Source of the DNA: Onchidella celtica
Lineage: Eukaryota; Mollusca; Gastropoda; Systellommatophora; Onchidiidae
Length of the DNA: 64,000 bases
Direction of reading: 5' to 3'
NCBI GenBank assembly: GCA_963931925.1
Contig: OZ007581.1
Coordinates: 11,184,192-11,248,191, forward strand
The translations under genes and the position numbers were made by a program. Below, one piece after another: positions 1 to 62,231 of the stretch (position 1 is its first letter; each line of letters begins with the position of its first letter). Under the pieces are notes generated by a model. That model was not told the origin of the DNA and did not search any database. It worked only from the letters and a program-made list of their open reading frames with translations.

Positions 1-323
1 GCGTGTTTTTTTTTGTGTGTGGCAGAGAAAGATTGTATACCAGAAACGTACACGAAGAAAAGTGGGGGAAAAGGTGGGGGATAATTTGTAATGGGGGGAC
101 AAAATAGGATGCCGCTTACCCATTGGCAAGTATCCCCCATCCTATTTTAACCCCGGGGGATAAACTGTTATAGGGGGGATATTCTAGAATATCCGGGGGG
201 ATAAAGCAGAATATTCCAGAATATCCGGCGGTTATTCTAGGATATCCTAGACTACCCGGGGAATATTCTGAAATATCAGGGGGGATAGATTTTGGGGGGG
301 ATAATCTGGGCTACCACACCCGG
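1..323. repeat. End of a GC-rich foldback-type repeat, cut by the window edge
   Basis: A run of short palindromes built from GGGGGATA, TATCCCCC and TTCTAGAA-like words, ending near 323 in an ACACCCGG-type terminus. The terminus resembles both ends of the complete element at 21400-24398 (GGGGGTATAATCTGG followed by a CTACACCGG-like end), so I read it as one terminal inverted repeat of a related element whose other end lies outside the window. Confidence 0.6.
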
Positions 324-1299
324 CGAAGGGGCCGCAACGCTCTCTCAAGCCCATTTATTATGAGGTTAAAGGCCGGTAACGTTTCTTGAAATCGAAATTT
401 ATGTTGACCCAGATAAATACAGATTTTGCAATGTTATAACTCTTGTTCTAGGCTGCGTGTAAGCGTCTCCCCCTGCAAGAGACCCACGTTTAAAAGTGCT
501 TTATGTCAGTGAAAACTCGACTTTCTTTTTAAATTACATCTTTAGGCCATGGACGTTTTGAAAATGGTTGACTAAAACAGTTTGTTTTGCGTTTCAAATG
601 ACTAAAATAATTATTTTTTAAAAATTACCGGTACAAAAGGCTGTAACTTTTGCATAATTGTAAGTATATACATCTGAGGTTTCAGTCCTCTAAATTCTAA
701 ATTTTGGTATCTTCGTCTTCTTTTCATTTGTTGTTAAGTCAAGTTATGTATCAGAGCCGCGCTCTGTTGTCAGTCGCATTTGAAATGTAAGATATTGCAG
801 TAAGGAGGACTCATGTATCATTTATGAAGCTGTACACAGTACATATCTACATAGCTTTGTTGGATCAGTGGAAGAAAAAAAAATCCAGCACAGAAAAGAA
901 GCCCAAGGAAGAGCCCGTTTGTATGAATCAATCTGTGGTGACATTCTCCCTGTGCTTTAGCATTGACATAAGGTAAGACGAAGAAAGACCCCAAGCGAAA
1001 CATTTATGAACGAAGCGTCCCGTTTCTATTATTATATAAGTGAAACCAAAGTGCTATCCAATTCACAACAAGCTAGTACCCAACACATAACAATGAAGTT
1101 TAAATGTTTGTATTAAAGAAGAACTGCTTACTTCATTTAAACATGATTACATTAGTGCATAGCTTATCTGACAGTTCACAGCACATGAACAATCTGGTTG
1201 CAATATACTCAGGACGATACCACTGACCCCATGCAATGTAGTAAGGACTATTTTTGCAAGATAATGTGTGACTTTTCAACATTATCAGCAACACTCTTC
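324..1299. other. AT-rich sequence without a recognisable gene
   Basis: No coding pattern, RNA gene or named repeat was recognised. The short open frames here have low-complexity composition and no family resemblance. Confidence 0.5.
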
Positions 1300-1880
1300 G
1301 TTACGATTTCAATAATTACACATGTTGATGCAGTTGCCGACCGTTTCGAAGATCTGTACGTTTGATATACGTGTAGTAATTTGCTGACACAAATTCAGTG
1401 GCTAGCAATGATACAATACAATCATAATGTTGTGAGCAACTAGAAATGTAGTGAACACTGGAGGAGCCAAGTGAAGGTAACTCTTGTCATAACATTATTA
1501 TCTTTAAAAGTTGAAGACATGATATTGGCAGAGAACATCTATTGCTGCGGTGCGTGAACTTATTTTTTTTTAAACAGCTAATTAAAACAAAGAAGTAGAT
1601 TTGTAACATTGGAAGGAAATTGCACTAACCTTGAGTGTCTGTTGAGGTTAGCGTCTCTAAACTAAATACATCCTTTTTTACCAAATAATACATCGATTTC
1701 TCCTTAACATTGATGAAATCATAAGATTGTACCTAGGCTGAATGCTAAGTGACAAAGGATTAATATCACTAATATAAATCAGCACATCTTTACTCGGCAA
1801 GGCAACAAGCCGACAGGTAACGTGACCTCGCACTCCAGCAGGCAAAATTAAACTATCACAAATGGTGGGCGGTCGCTTTT
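1300..1880. repeat. Upstream segmental duplication, copy 1 (partner at 60.33-61.86 kb)
   Basis: Two blocks align in the same orientation with the region upstream of the second gene: about 1369-1480 with 60340-60450, and about 1600-1880 with 61575-61855. Shared words include GTAGTAATTTG, GAGCAACTAGAAATG and CAAGCCGACAGGTAA. Copy 1 then carries about 4.75 kb of extra DNA (about 1880-6632) before homology resumes. A short related stretch recurs near 2700-2765. Confidence 0.75.
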
Positions 1881-2529
1881 AGGCTACTAAATCTACGAAA
1901 AATATTAATGACAACCTATACAAAATTGCAACATAATGTCTGAATGCAGATTCATGCAGGGTTAGGTCCCCTATAAAACATATAAAAAGTCCCCCTTGGT
2001 CCGAGGGACCCTTGATAAATTTTGAGCATCTTATGTCATAATTATCATAATTACTAAGGATTATATAGGAATACTAAGTTAACTCGGAAAGCAGCTATAA
2101 TGCGTCAAAAAATCATGTTCTCTTATTTCTAACAAGTAAATTCTATTTACGGTGACGCATGACTAATATCTATGACAGAACACACTGCCAAACACACAGA
2201 TAACCATAAATTTTAATTTCATATTTCATAATTAATTATTGATAGTACAAAGAATTATGTAAGTAAATTAAAATAAAATGGTTCGGGAAAACAGCTGCAA
2301 GTGGACTACAGGTCTTGTTGGCATTAGTAATATGTAAACTACTTTTTTTTACAAGTGACATACGAATGATATGTACACTTGAACACACAAACCAACATAT
2401 AAGTAACCATACATTAATGCTGGAATCCGAGGTTTACGAAAAGAAGTAGCGAAACATTTTTCAATGTTATGATGAGATAGCAGCACCACATCGTCGTTGG
2501 CCGAACAATTTACAGTGTAAGATACATCA

Positions 2530-2600
2530 CAAACATGTGCACTTGCTTGCACGCATGCACGCAAGCACGCACGCACCCGCACGCACGCACACACACGGGG
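2530..2600. repeat. CA/GCAC-rich microsatellite
   Basis: Alternating GCAC and CA units followed by a short purine run. The open frames crossing it are repeat artefacts. Confidence 0.8.
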
Positions 2601-2975
2601 GAGAGAGGGGGTGGAAGAGCAGGATGAAGTCTTTGGTCCATCTGGGCAAGAGGGGCGATGCGATCACGGAATACTATTATTTTATTTAACCACGACTTCA
2701 TCAACCAAATCTAGGCTAGTAAATGTACGAAAAATATTCATGATAACCTGGACAAAATTACAAAACTCACTTGCGAGTGACACGCCCTCGCCCAAGCCTG
2801 GTTACAACAGATTTAGCTTCATTAATACCGGACTCCGATGTTGTGACAAGTTTTGCTCTCCAAAAGGTGATTGATCAAAATAATGTTACGACTGGAAAGA
2901 CTGGCCTGGCCTTGCTCTGCTAGATGCTCTTCAACGAAAAGGAGTTTGAAATTAATGCAGGTTAAATCATTGGGA

Positions 2976-4531
2976 TCAATGCCGATGAGGCGTAATTAAT
3001 ATTAAAGAAGATACCTCTGCATGTTCCCCTTCAGTGTGGGTGGCCTGCATGAATCCAGACCAGTATGGCCTAGAAGAGCCATTTAGTTTTCTATACGGTA
3101 GCAATGGCAGATGTTGGGTCGTCTTGTGTAGGAAGGGCTTTGCACTGGGTGGAACGGCTTTCCATTCCCCTGGCTTGCACAATCTAATGTTAATACTACC
3201 AATGGCAGCAACTTCCTTAGCAGACACGTTCTACTTCCTTGCAATTATCTGACCGAATGGAAAGACGGGTGTTGTTGCATCAATAAATAATGCCCATGCC
3301 ATGGAAGGTCCTACAGCCATCAGTCATTAGAATGTTGTGGTTAACGTTGTCTGCTACAAACTGCACAAATGTCTCTTGGCGTGATTGTGGTACCCCAGTC
3401 CCTAGTGCAACAGTACCACAGCTCTCACGGTGCTTGACTTCCGAATGGGATGAAGAAGACTTAATTTATTCAGCGTGTCAATTAGGAATCGAGAGCCGAC
3501 ATGATGGTGCATGTGGATGCCCAGCCCCAACTGTAGTGGATACAGAAGTGCTCTTGGAGGCGTGGCTTGCATTAGTGCTTGCACTGTTGCATTGCTGGAA
3601 GCTTGATCTCACTTTCAGTGTCCATCAAAAATTCTCTGGGGAATAATGATAGAGACTCTGGCACAAATACAGCGTTTTTCTTTGGGCTTGAAATTGGACA
3701 AGATGTCGGATAGTCAGGTCTGTTTGAGGGCAGAACTTTAATGTCTGCTTTAAGGAGCTGTGCTGCAGTTTTTATTCCACTGAGTTTCTCTGTGTCTGAG
3801 TCTGTTTTTACTTGCTGGAGGTGAAATTCATACAGAATTGACGACGCTGTCTTTCTTAGGGTAACAACGTCACTTTTTCCATCGGTCCCTGAAATAAAGA
3901 CTTGATCTCCATAGTGTTCTATCAATCTTCTTTTCAAGGTTTTCACAGATTGTGGCTCAGTGTTGTATTCTGCCATCATCGAAACCAGATCGGCAATGGT
4001 CAGTTGCTCTTCATCATTTTTTTTACGAAATAATCCTTGTGTGAAGGCAGCAGCTTTTGCGTCTTGACTATTGTAATTCACTGCTGGCGGGTCTTCAGGA
4101 AGAAAAGATTTCAAAACTTCAGAGAGCACAGAACTGTGCAGCTCGTCTTGTTCTTGGAAAATCAAGATATCACAGTAGCACAGAGTTACTCAAAACACTT
4201 CATTGGTTGCCTGTTAAAGCACGTATCGAGTACAAAATTGCATTAATGTGCTTCAATTTCTTTGAATCTTCCACCCCAAATTATTTAAGTGCAGTTTTGT
4301 TTTCCTATAGGCCCGCCAGAGCCCTGAGATCATCACAGGACTCTAGGCTTTTGAAAGTCCCAAGATGTAACCTAAAGAGGTTTGGAGAAAGGTCGTTTAG
4401 TTACATTGGTCCTACTATTTGGAACTCCTTGCCTATCTCTTTGAGATTCGCTGGCAGTGCTGCCATTTTCAAGACGGGGTTAAAAACATATTTATTTGAG
4501 AAATATCTATAGTGTATGTGTGTGTCTTGGT

Positions 4532-4564
<33 letters not shown>

Positions 4565-5266
4565 TATCTGCCAGTTGGCCGTTTATGTGTACGTGTGTAT
4601 GTGTGCATATATTTTATCATGTTATTGTAAAGCGCCTTGAGGCATGGCTAAAGGCGCTATATAAATCTACTTTATTATTATTATTATTATCCTGCGATCC
4701 CTCTGCTTTCGCTTTCTCTGTTAATGGCTCATCCTCAACCACCAAAGGAGTGGTTTTTTCCGGTGCCGAAGTTTACGCTACACTGCTGATGTTATAATGC
4801 GTCTTGAGCTTGTGGGCCTCTTGTGAATTCTAGACGCCCACGCACTGACCTCGACCAGGCATCGCTCCCTCTGTGCATAGTTTCAGTATACCGTCAAAAT
4901 ACCTCTTTTCAATTCTGACAGGAAAAACTTAAAAAGAACTGGGGCGGCATCCTTTCGTTGCAGCTGGGTTGCCACACAGCAGATAGTCCTTTCTGAAGTC
5001 AAATGAAGATTCTGGGCGCATTATATGCAAGATATTGATGTTCCACTGCCAACCTCATTTCCTCTGACAGCAAACTCTATGGCTCTTGGATGTGTATATT
5101 TTCGGCCACAAGTAATGTGAACCTTCTGGCCTGCTGTAATTCTAATTTGGTCACCGCGCTTTTGGCTAGTTCTTTTGATGCCTTCAGCCCCTTTGCACCA
5201 ATTATTATTAGTAATGGAGACATCCTCATCGACAGCGAGCTCGCCACAAATGGCACAAGTGTCCAT
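2976..5266 (-). pseudogene. Decayed multicopy invertebrate gene with N-terminal CxxC zinc finger
   Basis: Read on the minus strand, the piece at 5266-5021 starts MDTCAICGE, with a later HITCGRKYTHP, a Cys/His-rich finger. Protein resumes near 4056 with FTQGLFRKK, then VSMMAEYNTEPQSVKTLKRR and TASSILYEFH. A further block near 3390-3290 reads FVQFVADNVNHNILM then GCRTFHGMG, and one near 3130-3040 contains RPYWSGFMQATH. As I recall, these motifs mark a family repeated many times in cnidarian and molluscan genomes with unknown function. Stops and frameshifts separate the blocks, and a LINE tail (4057-4691) lies inside, so the copy is dead. I do not assign a function. Confidence 0.65.
4057..4691 (+). 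mobile_element. 3' end of a CR1/L2-like LINE (reverse transcriptase C-terminus)
   Basis: An open frame to 4512 carries RLDYCNSLLAG, LQRAQNCAARLV, LHWLPVKARIEYK and WNSLPISLR, the conserved C-terminal end of CR1-like reverse transcriptases. It is followed by a TG microsatellite (about 4513-4566), an AAAGCGCCTTGAGG motif, GCGCTATATAAAT and a TTA-repeat tail, the usual 3' end of such elements. It is 5'-truncated and inserted into the minus-strand pseudogene, whose reading resumes on both sides. Confidence 0.85.
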
Positions 5267-5269
5267 GAT

Positions 5270-6038
5270 AATTGAACCAAACGTGATGCAAAGACCGAAT
5301 GCATTACCATTAACTATTTCGGTTTGAGTTTTTTAAAAAATATTGGTAAAGTAGAACCTAACCTGTGTATTATGAGCAACGAAGGGAAACTTCCTTCGCT
5401 TCCGTTTCAGTGAGGACACGGTGTTCCATACTTTTTCCTTTCTGCTGAGGAAACTGCTTGGAGTGTAATTTGATAAAAGGAAGCATCTAAGGCAAAGTTC
5501 TTCTGCAGACCAGTGTATGGGGTTTTTAACTGCATTTTTAAAAATATTGGTAGCTCTATGTATTTATTGTTTTCAAGGAGTGTAAGTAACATTGGGTGCT
5601 ATTAAAATTGAACTATTTTGAAAAAGAAAACATTTTTGGCAAGAATTATCCATGCTTTGAATATGAAGCACGAAACAATTTAAAAGTATTCAGAACAAGA
5701 CAGAGCACAAATTGCTCACTCCCTGAAATTAGGAAAACGACTGACCCAACTTTGATATTTTTCTACGGCTAGACAGGCTACCCTGTAGAAATGAGGGGAG
5801 GAGGTGGGTGAGAAGTTGCAATCGGAGATAATAAAGAGGTGTTACATAGCGGTAATTCGATGCCGGAGGTCCCTGAGGATAAATAGGCTTTTGTTGTTAC
5901 TGACGCACGATCACACCATCCTGACAAGATAAAATCGCAAATTTTCTAATTAAGGGTTATCCCAGGGGCCACACAGTTCTCCAGTGACAAAATCCAACCA
6001 GAAGACGAAAGTATGGAAAGCCAGTTTGGCATTTCCAG
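5270..6038. other. No gene recognised
   Basis: Sequence between the decayed minus-strand gene and the orphan Ig exon. I see no coding motif or structured repeat. Confidence 0.4.
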
Positions 6039-6051
6039 TTGTTATTTCCAG

Positions 6052-6263
6052 TGAGAAGCCAGCAAATTGTAGACAGAACAGTTATTGAAGATGGAGAAAT
6101 CTTCACGTTGACATGCGATGCTGGTCGTGCAGGGGTGCCAACAAATTTCCAAGATATAGCTCAAGTAAGGCTGTCGAGGAAGTTAACATCACCACCACAG
6201 ACCCAGTATACACAGTTAGCTCCGTATCTGTCATTTGGGCCAGCAGCAAAGAGAGAGACACAA
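6052..6263 (+). pseudogene. Orphan Ig half-domain exon (A0) upstream of the gene
   Basis: A 212-bp exon with an intact acceptor (TTATTTCCAG) and donor (GTAAG), the same size and phases (1 in, 0 out) as exon 2 at 13056-13267. It encodes the first half of an Ig domain with FTLTCDAGRAGVP. Homology to the exon 2 locus covers about 6039-6460, flanking intron included, so it arose by segmental copying. It lies 670 bp before the signal-peptide ATG with no partner exon nearby. It is therefore a stranded copy, or the last trace of an upstream gene of the cluster. No stop codon interrupts it. Confidence 0.75.
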
Positions 6264-6639
6264 GTAAGATAATCATATCACCTAGTTGACTTTTGAAGGA
6301 AATATCGATCAGTCACAACAGAATCAGTTTGCCGATAGTCAACCGTGTTTTCTGCATGGTCTCGTGCGGGTTGTGCATGACAGAAAACAGTCGGGCATAT
6401 CAGGCAGGGAATGATCACTAAAGGGTTTTGTTTTTTCTCAACATTTTATTGTGCATAGCAGAACATTATGAAAATTTCCTATTTTCAATAATTTTTTTGA
6501 AGGTGTTAGGACACTCTGATGAAGGGGGACTTTTAATATGTTATTCAGAAACATTTTTTGAACCCAACTGTGCTGAAAACAATTATGTTGCAATTATGTC
6601 TAGGTCAAATCATATCTTGCCTAGACTATTTCTGTGCAG

Positions 6640-6933
6640 TAGAAAAACGTAATGATAACGTAGAGGAAGTCTTTCGCGAGGTCATTGTACCACGTTGTGA
6701 AAATAAACTTCAGGCGTTATCACTGTCTGGCATTATTCCAAACAGGTCTATTGTGTTGCTCTCTCAACAAAGAATGTATGCCTGTTGTCTTTGTCCCACC
6801 TGCGTGTTTAAAAGGTTATAGAACACGATCCCGGACACAGGGTGCAGTAAGCAAACAGGGGGACCGTCATCGCTGCTCCAAAGAACATTTCATTACTTGA
6901 AGAAATCGTGGCTATTTTGCAAACAAGGTTGAC
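6640..6933 (+). promoter_or_regulatory. Putative promoter and 5' UTR of the Ig/EGF gene
   Basis: This stretch is alignable to 61870-62161, directly before the second gene's start codon. Shared words are AACAGGTCTATTGTGTTG-like, CATTACTTGAAGAAAT and GTTGACATGA-like at the start codon. A TTTAAAAGG sequence near 6807-6815 (TTTTAATAAAA in copy 2) is a possible TATA element. Core promoter function is inference from conservation and position. Confidence 0.4.
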
Positions 6934-57621
<50,688 letters not shown>

Positions 57622-58860
57622 GGACGAGCATCCAGTGTGTTTACAGCCAGTGGCGTAACTAAGGTGGAACAAGTGGGGCACGAACACTGGGGGCCAGTTG
57701 AACTAAAATTGTTTGAAGGGGAGATGAGAGTTTAAAACCCACAGTTTTGAAAAGGGGCTTTTTTTTTTTTTGTTCTTGTTGTTGTTTAGAGATTTCCGTA
57801 TTGCCAATAATCCTAGTGACGCCTCTGTTTGTAGCCCAGCCCTTTTATGTTAACGTTTGCGACTTTGATACCATTTTAAGAAGAAACATAATACATTATT
57901 TTATAATAATATGACATAGATTAGTTCCCGCTATTTACTGCTTTACATGTGACATCATGATTTGTATATTATGCTAATTGATGAAATCCAAATGTCAATA
58001 CTACGTGTAGCCTTTGTTCATTAATTTGACTTGATAGCATTCCTACTTTTGAATTCTAATTTTAGTTTTCCCAGAACTGTACAACGATGCTTTCTAACGA
58101 GCTATTTAAAGTCTTCATGAAGTAAGATTATTCACACTAACTTTGATCATTATGTGGGGTTTTTTTAAATTCTATAGCGCACAATATTTCACATATAAAA
58201 TCAGTTATCAGATGCCCTTGAGTTGGAACATTTTCTGTTTTATCAACAACTAATCTTCTCCTAATTATGTATTTATATTTTTTTCTTTTAGCCTCATAAA
58301 AATTCAAGTTTGCATGTCCCAAACTTTTTAAAATAGAGGCTTTGTATGGCCCCTAAAAAATTGAATGAATATTGAAGTCCAACTTTACTAGACATGATCA
58401 TCATTTAGACTGTGATCATGTGACAAGTTACAGTGTTGAAACACAAGAAACAGTCCTAAATATTTCTAATTTCAATAGTCAAACATTAAAGGCAGTATAA
58501 AACATGGATTATACAAACTGTGAAAGACTAATGGCAACCCTTGTCATTTATTGTTTCAATAGCCATCCACTGCTGGCAGAACTAAAGATTTATTGCACAA
58601 ACAGTGAAACACTGGATGACAGTGCTCAACATTTATTATTTCAATAGGCAATGTAAACATTTCTTTTAAAAGTGAAACATTTATAACCATTCTGACTGGG
58701 TGTTAATGCTTACACATTTATAGTAAAACTATGGAACGCAATCTAATGACTTTTCATATCAAATCGGCTGGATTTATCATGAGATGAGAGTGGATTATTG
58801 TTTGATTTTCTTGTCCATGAAATCGAGTAAATAAAACAAGTGCAGCAATTTTCAGCTTTT
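57622..58860 (+). terminator. 3' UTR and poly(A) site
   Basis: AATAAA at 58830-58835 is followed 25 bases on by a GTGTGTGTGTGTGT tract (58861-58874), the expected downstream GU-rich element. I saw no earlier canonical hexamer after the stop, giving a 3' UTR of about 1.2 kb. Confidence 0.65.
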
Positions 58861-59000
58861 GTGTGTGTGTGTGTATTTGTCTCCACTGGCTAAATTCACA
58901 GACATACAGTTATAGTCACAGATTTTCACATTATGATTAACTCACGAAATATCATAAAAACCACAGAAAAACTGTGGGGTCGCAGCAGGGCTATAAGCAA

Positions 59001-59486
59001 AGTCAAAATTGAGCAAAAGGAAAAGGTTGTATGTTGCGAAGCCCCGCGTGAGAAATAAAACCCAAACAATACAAAGCAAACTAAAGAGAAGACAAAAAAT
59101 ACACAAATTTTCGGCTTTCGCCTTTGTCAAGTTAAAAAAAGGAACAGTAAAAGACTTCAACAGGAACGAAGTGAACCAGTTTACTTAGCTGCGAGTTCTT
59201 GCTTCGTTAGCAGCACCAAAGCACGTCCGTCCGCCAAAAGCATGGAAGCCTACGGACGGACGTGCTTTGGTGCTGCTAACGAAGCAAGAACTCGCAGCTA
59301 AGTAAACTGGTTCACTTCGTTCCTGTTGAAGTCTTTTATTGTTCCTTTTTTTAACTTGACAAAGGCGAAAGCCGAAAATTTGTGTATTTTTTGTCTTCTC
59401 TTTAGTTTGCTTTGTATTGTTTGGGTTTTATTTCTCACGCGGGGCTTCGCAACATACAACCTTTTCTTTTTGCCCAATTTTGACTA
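59001..59486. repeat. Near-perfect 486-bp hairpin
   Basis: Arms 59001-59233 and 59253-59486 are reverse complements with only a few differences. The loop is 19 bp (59234-59252). No coding frame. It could be a foldback transposable element or a recent inverted duplication. Confidence 0.92.
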
Positions 59487-60329
59487 TGATTAACTCAGCT
59501 ACGTAAGCAAATGCTATATTAACTCATATGCAGTTTACAATCATTCTTCCACCCATTCAGTCTGACACATACTATCTCATTCATGTACTGTTTTACTCAC
59601 CCAGACACTCACGCACTCTCTCACTCACTCACTCCCTCACTCATACCTTATTACTCCAAACAATTGAACACAGAAACGGGCAGGATGAGGCAAACTCCGG
59701 TTGAAATGAAAGAGTAAAGAAACGTTTTGCTTGTAGTATAATTTATATTCTAAAACTATAAATTTCTTTGATTCCCGTGAGGATCTTTTTTTTTTCTTTT
59801 ACCATCAGAAAACAAATTGTTATAATTTCAACGTAGCCGGCCTGTTTTGGGTTGTTTATTCTTCTTTTCTTTCCCTAGCCTACTCTCCCTTTTCTACCAT
59901 TTCCACTTGAGAAAGAATTCTTTTAAACAATGAGAAATCTAGTGTTCATTAAAAAAAAAAATATTAAAAAGCTGCGTTTTTTTAAATTAATAATTATGGC
60001 GATGTATTTACTACACATACAAACCCTTCTTAAATTCAAAAAATGCCGTTGGGACTGTTTAATGTGGATGTTGTTCAAACTAAAATGCCGTTCTAATTTA
60101 CCATAGGCAACGAAACTAACTTGAATGTGTTAACTCGACAAGCTTTTAGCCATTAGTTTAATATTTTAAACATCGTTTATCATTGATATGGGTTTGAGTT
60201 TGAGTCTGAGTTTGGAGAAAGTAGGTCGACGTGATGATGATCACATAGTGAAAGGACAAAACGAGCGATCGTGTTTAAAGTCCTTTCAGCAAGATAGTCA
60301 TACTTCAAAGTAGATGAGTAGTTCGTTAT
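59487..60329. other. Intergenic sequence
   Basis: A CTCACTCACTC-rich stretch near 59610-59645 and otherwise nothing recognised. Confidence 0.4.
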
Positions 60330-61855
60330 CCTTTTACTTGTAGTAATTTGTTGACATGTATAATGTTCAGTGGCTAATAACGATACAATGCAATCATAAT
60401 ATTGGGAGCAACTAGAAATGCAGTGAACGCTAGAGGGGCGAAGTGCAGTCAAAAGTTTTCATTAAATCCTTATCTTTAAGTCTAAGACATGGGATTTGCA
60501 AAGAACATGTACAGACATATTGTTAACAATATTAAAAAAAAACTTGCTGCGATTTATCAAGGTTTTTGTATTGCTGTTGTTGTTTTTTTTAATTACAGCG
60601 AATTAAAATTCAATTCGAGAACTAAGAGAGAATACAGTGAATAAATAAACATCAGAAGAGGAGTCAGGCAAAGATGTGTCATGTCACCGGATCTCTTCAA
60701 CATATACAGTCAAACAATCCATAGAAATATAGAAGAAAGTCCAGGTCTTAAAGTAAATGGAGAAAATATTAATAATATCAGATGTGCTGACGACACTGTC
60801 TTAATACCAGTTTAAGAAAGAGACCTTCAATTGCTTCTGGATACTGTGGTGACTGAAAGTGAAAGTATCAATTATCCTTAAACATCAAGAAAACAGAATG
60901 CATGACAATATCTAAAAAGGCGGTAAACCCTATCTGTAATCTCATAGGTAAAGGTGAGAAGATTAAACAAGTTAAAAAATTTAGATATTTAGGATATGCA
61001 ATTACATCCAATGGCAAATCTACAACAGAGATAAAAAGAAGAACTGGATTGACTAAAGATTATTTTAATAAAATAAGCTCAATCCTAAAGAACAGAAACA
61101 TCTCAATGTCAACAAAAACGAGGGTTTTGAAGAACTGTGTGTGGTCAACCCTCCTGTACGGGTGTGAATGCTGGACATTAACTAAGGACATGTAACACAA
61201 GCTAGAGGCAACGGAAATGTGGCTTTTAAGGAGACTCCTAAATATTTCATTGAAGGAAAAGAAATCCAACGAAATGGTGATGAAAGATGCCAATACGGAG
61301 CGATCACTAATAGAAACAATTAGGAGAAGACAAATTTTAATGCAGTTCATGGGACACCTGAATCGACACCAGGGTCTTGAACACTTTCCTTAAACTGGAA
61401 ACATAGAGGGCAAAAAAAGCAAGGGTAGACATAGAATAACATAAATCTAGAGAGTTTGAACAGATGGGCGACAAGGAAAAACCAAGGCAACAATAATTAT
61501 GGGCTTTTTAAGAGCATCCAAGCTGAGGAATGAGTTGCGAACCATGATCGCCTATATCTATGCCAGAAGTAGATCGTTAGCATTGGAAGGAAATTGGGCT
61601 AACTTCAATCGTCTCTTGTGGATAGCGTTTCTAAAGTAAATCCCTCCTTTTTTCATCGTATTATAATGCATTGACTTCTGCTTAACATTGATGAAAACAT
61701 AAAGTTGTACCTATGCCAAACGCAAAGTGCCAAACGATCGATATCACAAATATAAATCAAGACATCTTTATGCCGCAAGGCGACAAGCCGACAGGTAAAT
61801 TGACCTCATGCCCGAGCTGGCGCAATTAACGTACCATGAATGGTGGGTGGTTGTT
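60330..61855. repeat. Upstream segmental duplication, copy 2
   Basis: Partner of 1300-1880, split by the LINE insertion at about 60615-61567. It shows that the second gene was copied together with several kilobases of 5' flank. Confidence 0.75.
60615..61567 (+). mobile_element. Degenerate LINE reverse transcriptase fragment
   Basis: Read in pieces: SPDLFNIYSQTIHRNIEE, IRCADDTVL (catalytic ADD), IKQVKKFRYLGYAITSNG, LKNCVWSTLLYGCECWTL and SLIETIRRRQILMQFMGHL. Several stops interrupt it. It is absent from the matching place in copy 1 (around 1585-1590). Confidence 0.8.
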
Positions 61856-61869
61856 TTCTGTACACTCAA

Positions 61870-62161
61870 AAAAAATGATTATGACGTAGAAATCTTTCAA
61901 GTGGCCATTATACCAGGTTGTGAAGATAAACACCAGATGTTGCCACGACCCCACCTTATCCCAAACAGGCCTATTGTGTTGCGCTATCAAGAAAGAATTT
62001 GTGTCTGCTTTCTTTGCCGACCCTCACTTTTAATAAAACATAGAATACGATATCGGACAGAGAGTGAGATAAGTGCGGTGAGCGAACAGGGAGACTCCCC
62101 ACGCAACTTTAAAGATTCATTACTTGAAGAAATTCTGGCTCCATTTTGGAAACGGGTCGAC
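61870..62161 (+). promoter_or_regulatory. Putative promoter and 5' UTR of the second gene
   Basis: Homologous to 6640-6933. Here the frame of the signal peptide stays open upstream as far as an ATG at 61808, unlike copy 1, so an N-terminally extended reading is possible but the extension is not hydrophobic. Confidence 0.4.
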
Positions 62162-62231
62162 ATGAAATGGACTAATGTGGTTTCCAGAAGGATATTTTCC
62201 ATTGCTATCTTCTTTTCTTTACTGACATCAG
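62162..62231 (+). CDS. Second gene, exon 1: signal peptide (gene continues beyond window)
   Basis: Encodes MKWTNVVSRRIFSIAIFFSL followed by LTS, aligned residue by residue with exon 1 at 6934-7003. Same 70-nt length, same phase-1 donor (TCAG|GTAAG). The Ig exons expected to follow would lie past 64000. Confidence 0.8.

Noticed and set aside
3290..3646. 118-codon plus-strand frame
   Set aside because: Shadow of the minus-strand pseudogene, whose conserved motifs read on the other strand.
59001..59486. Hairpin as a tRNA or microRNA gene
   Set aside because: The arms are far too long for either and no tRNA box or cloverleaf was seen.
61808..62161. N-terminal extension of the second gene's signal-peptide frame
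   Set aside because: The homologous stretch in gene 1 is not open in that frame and the extension lacks coding features; treated as 5' UTR.
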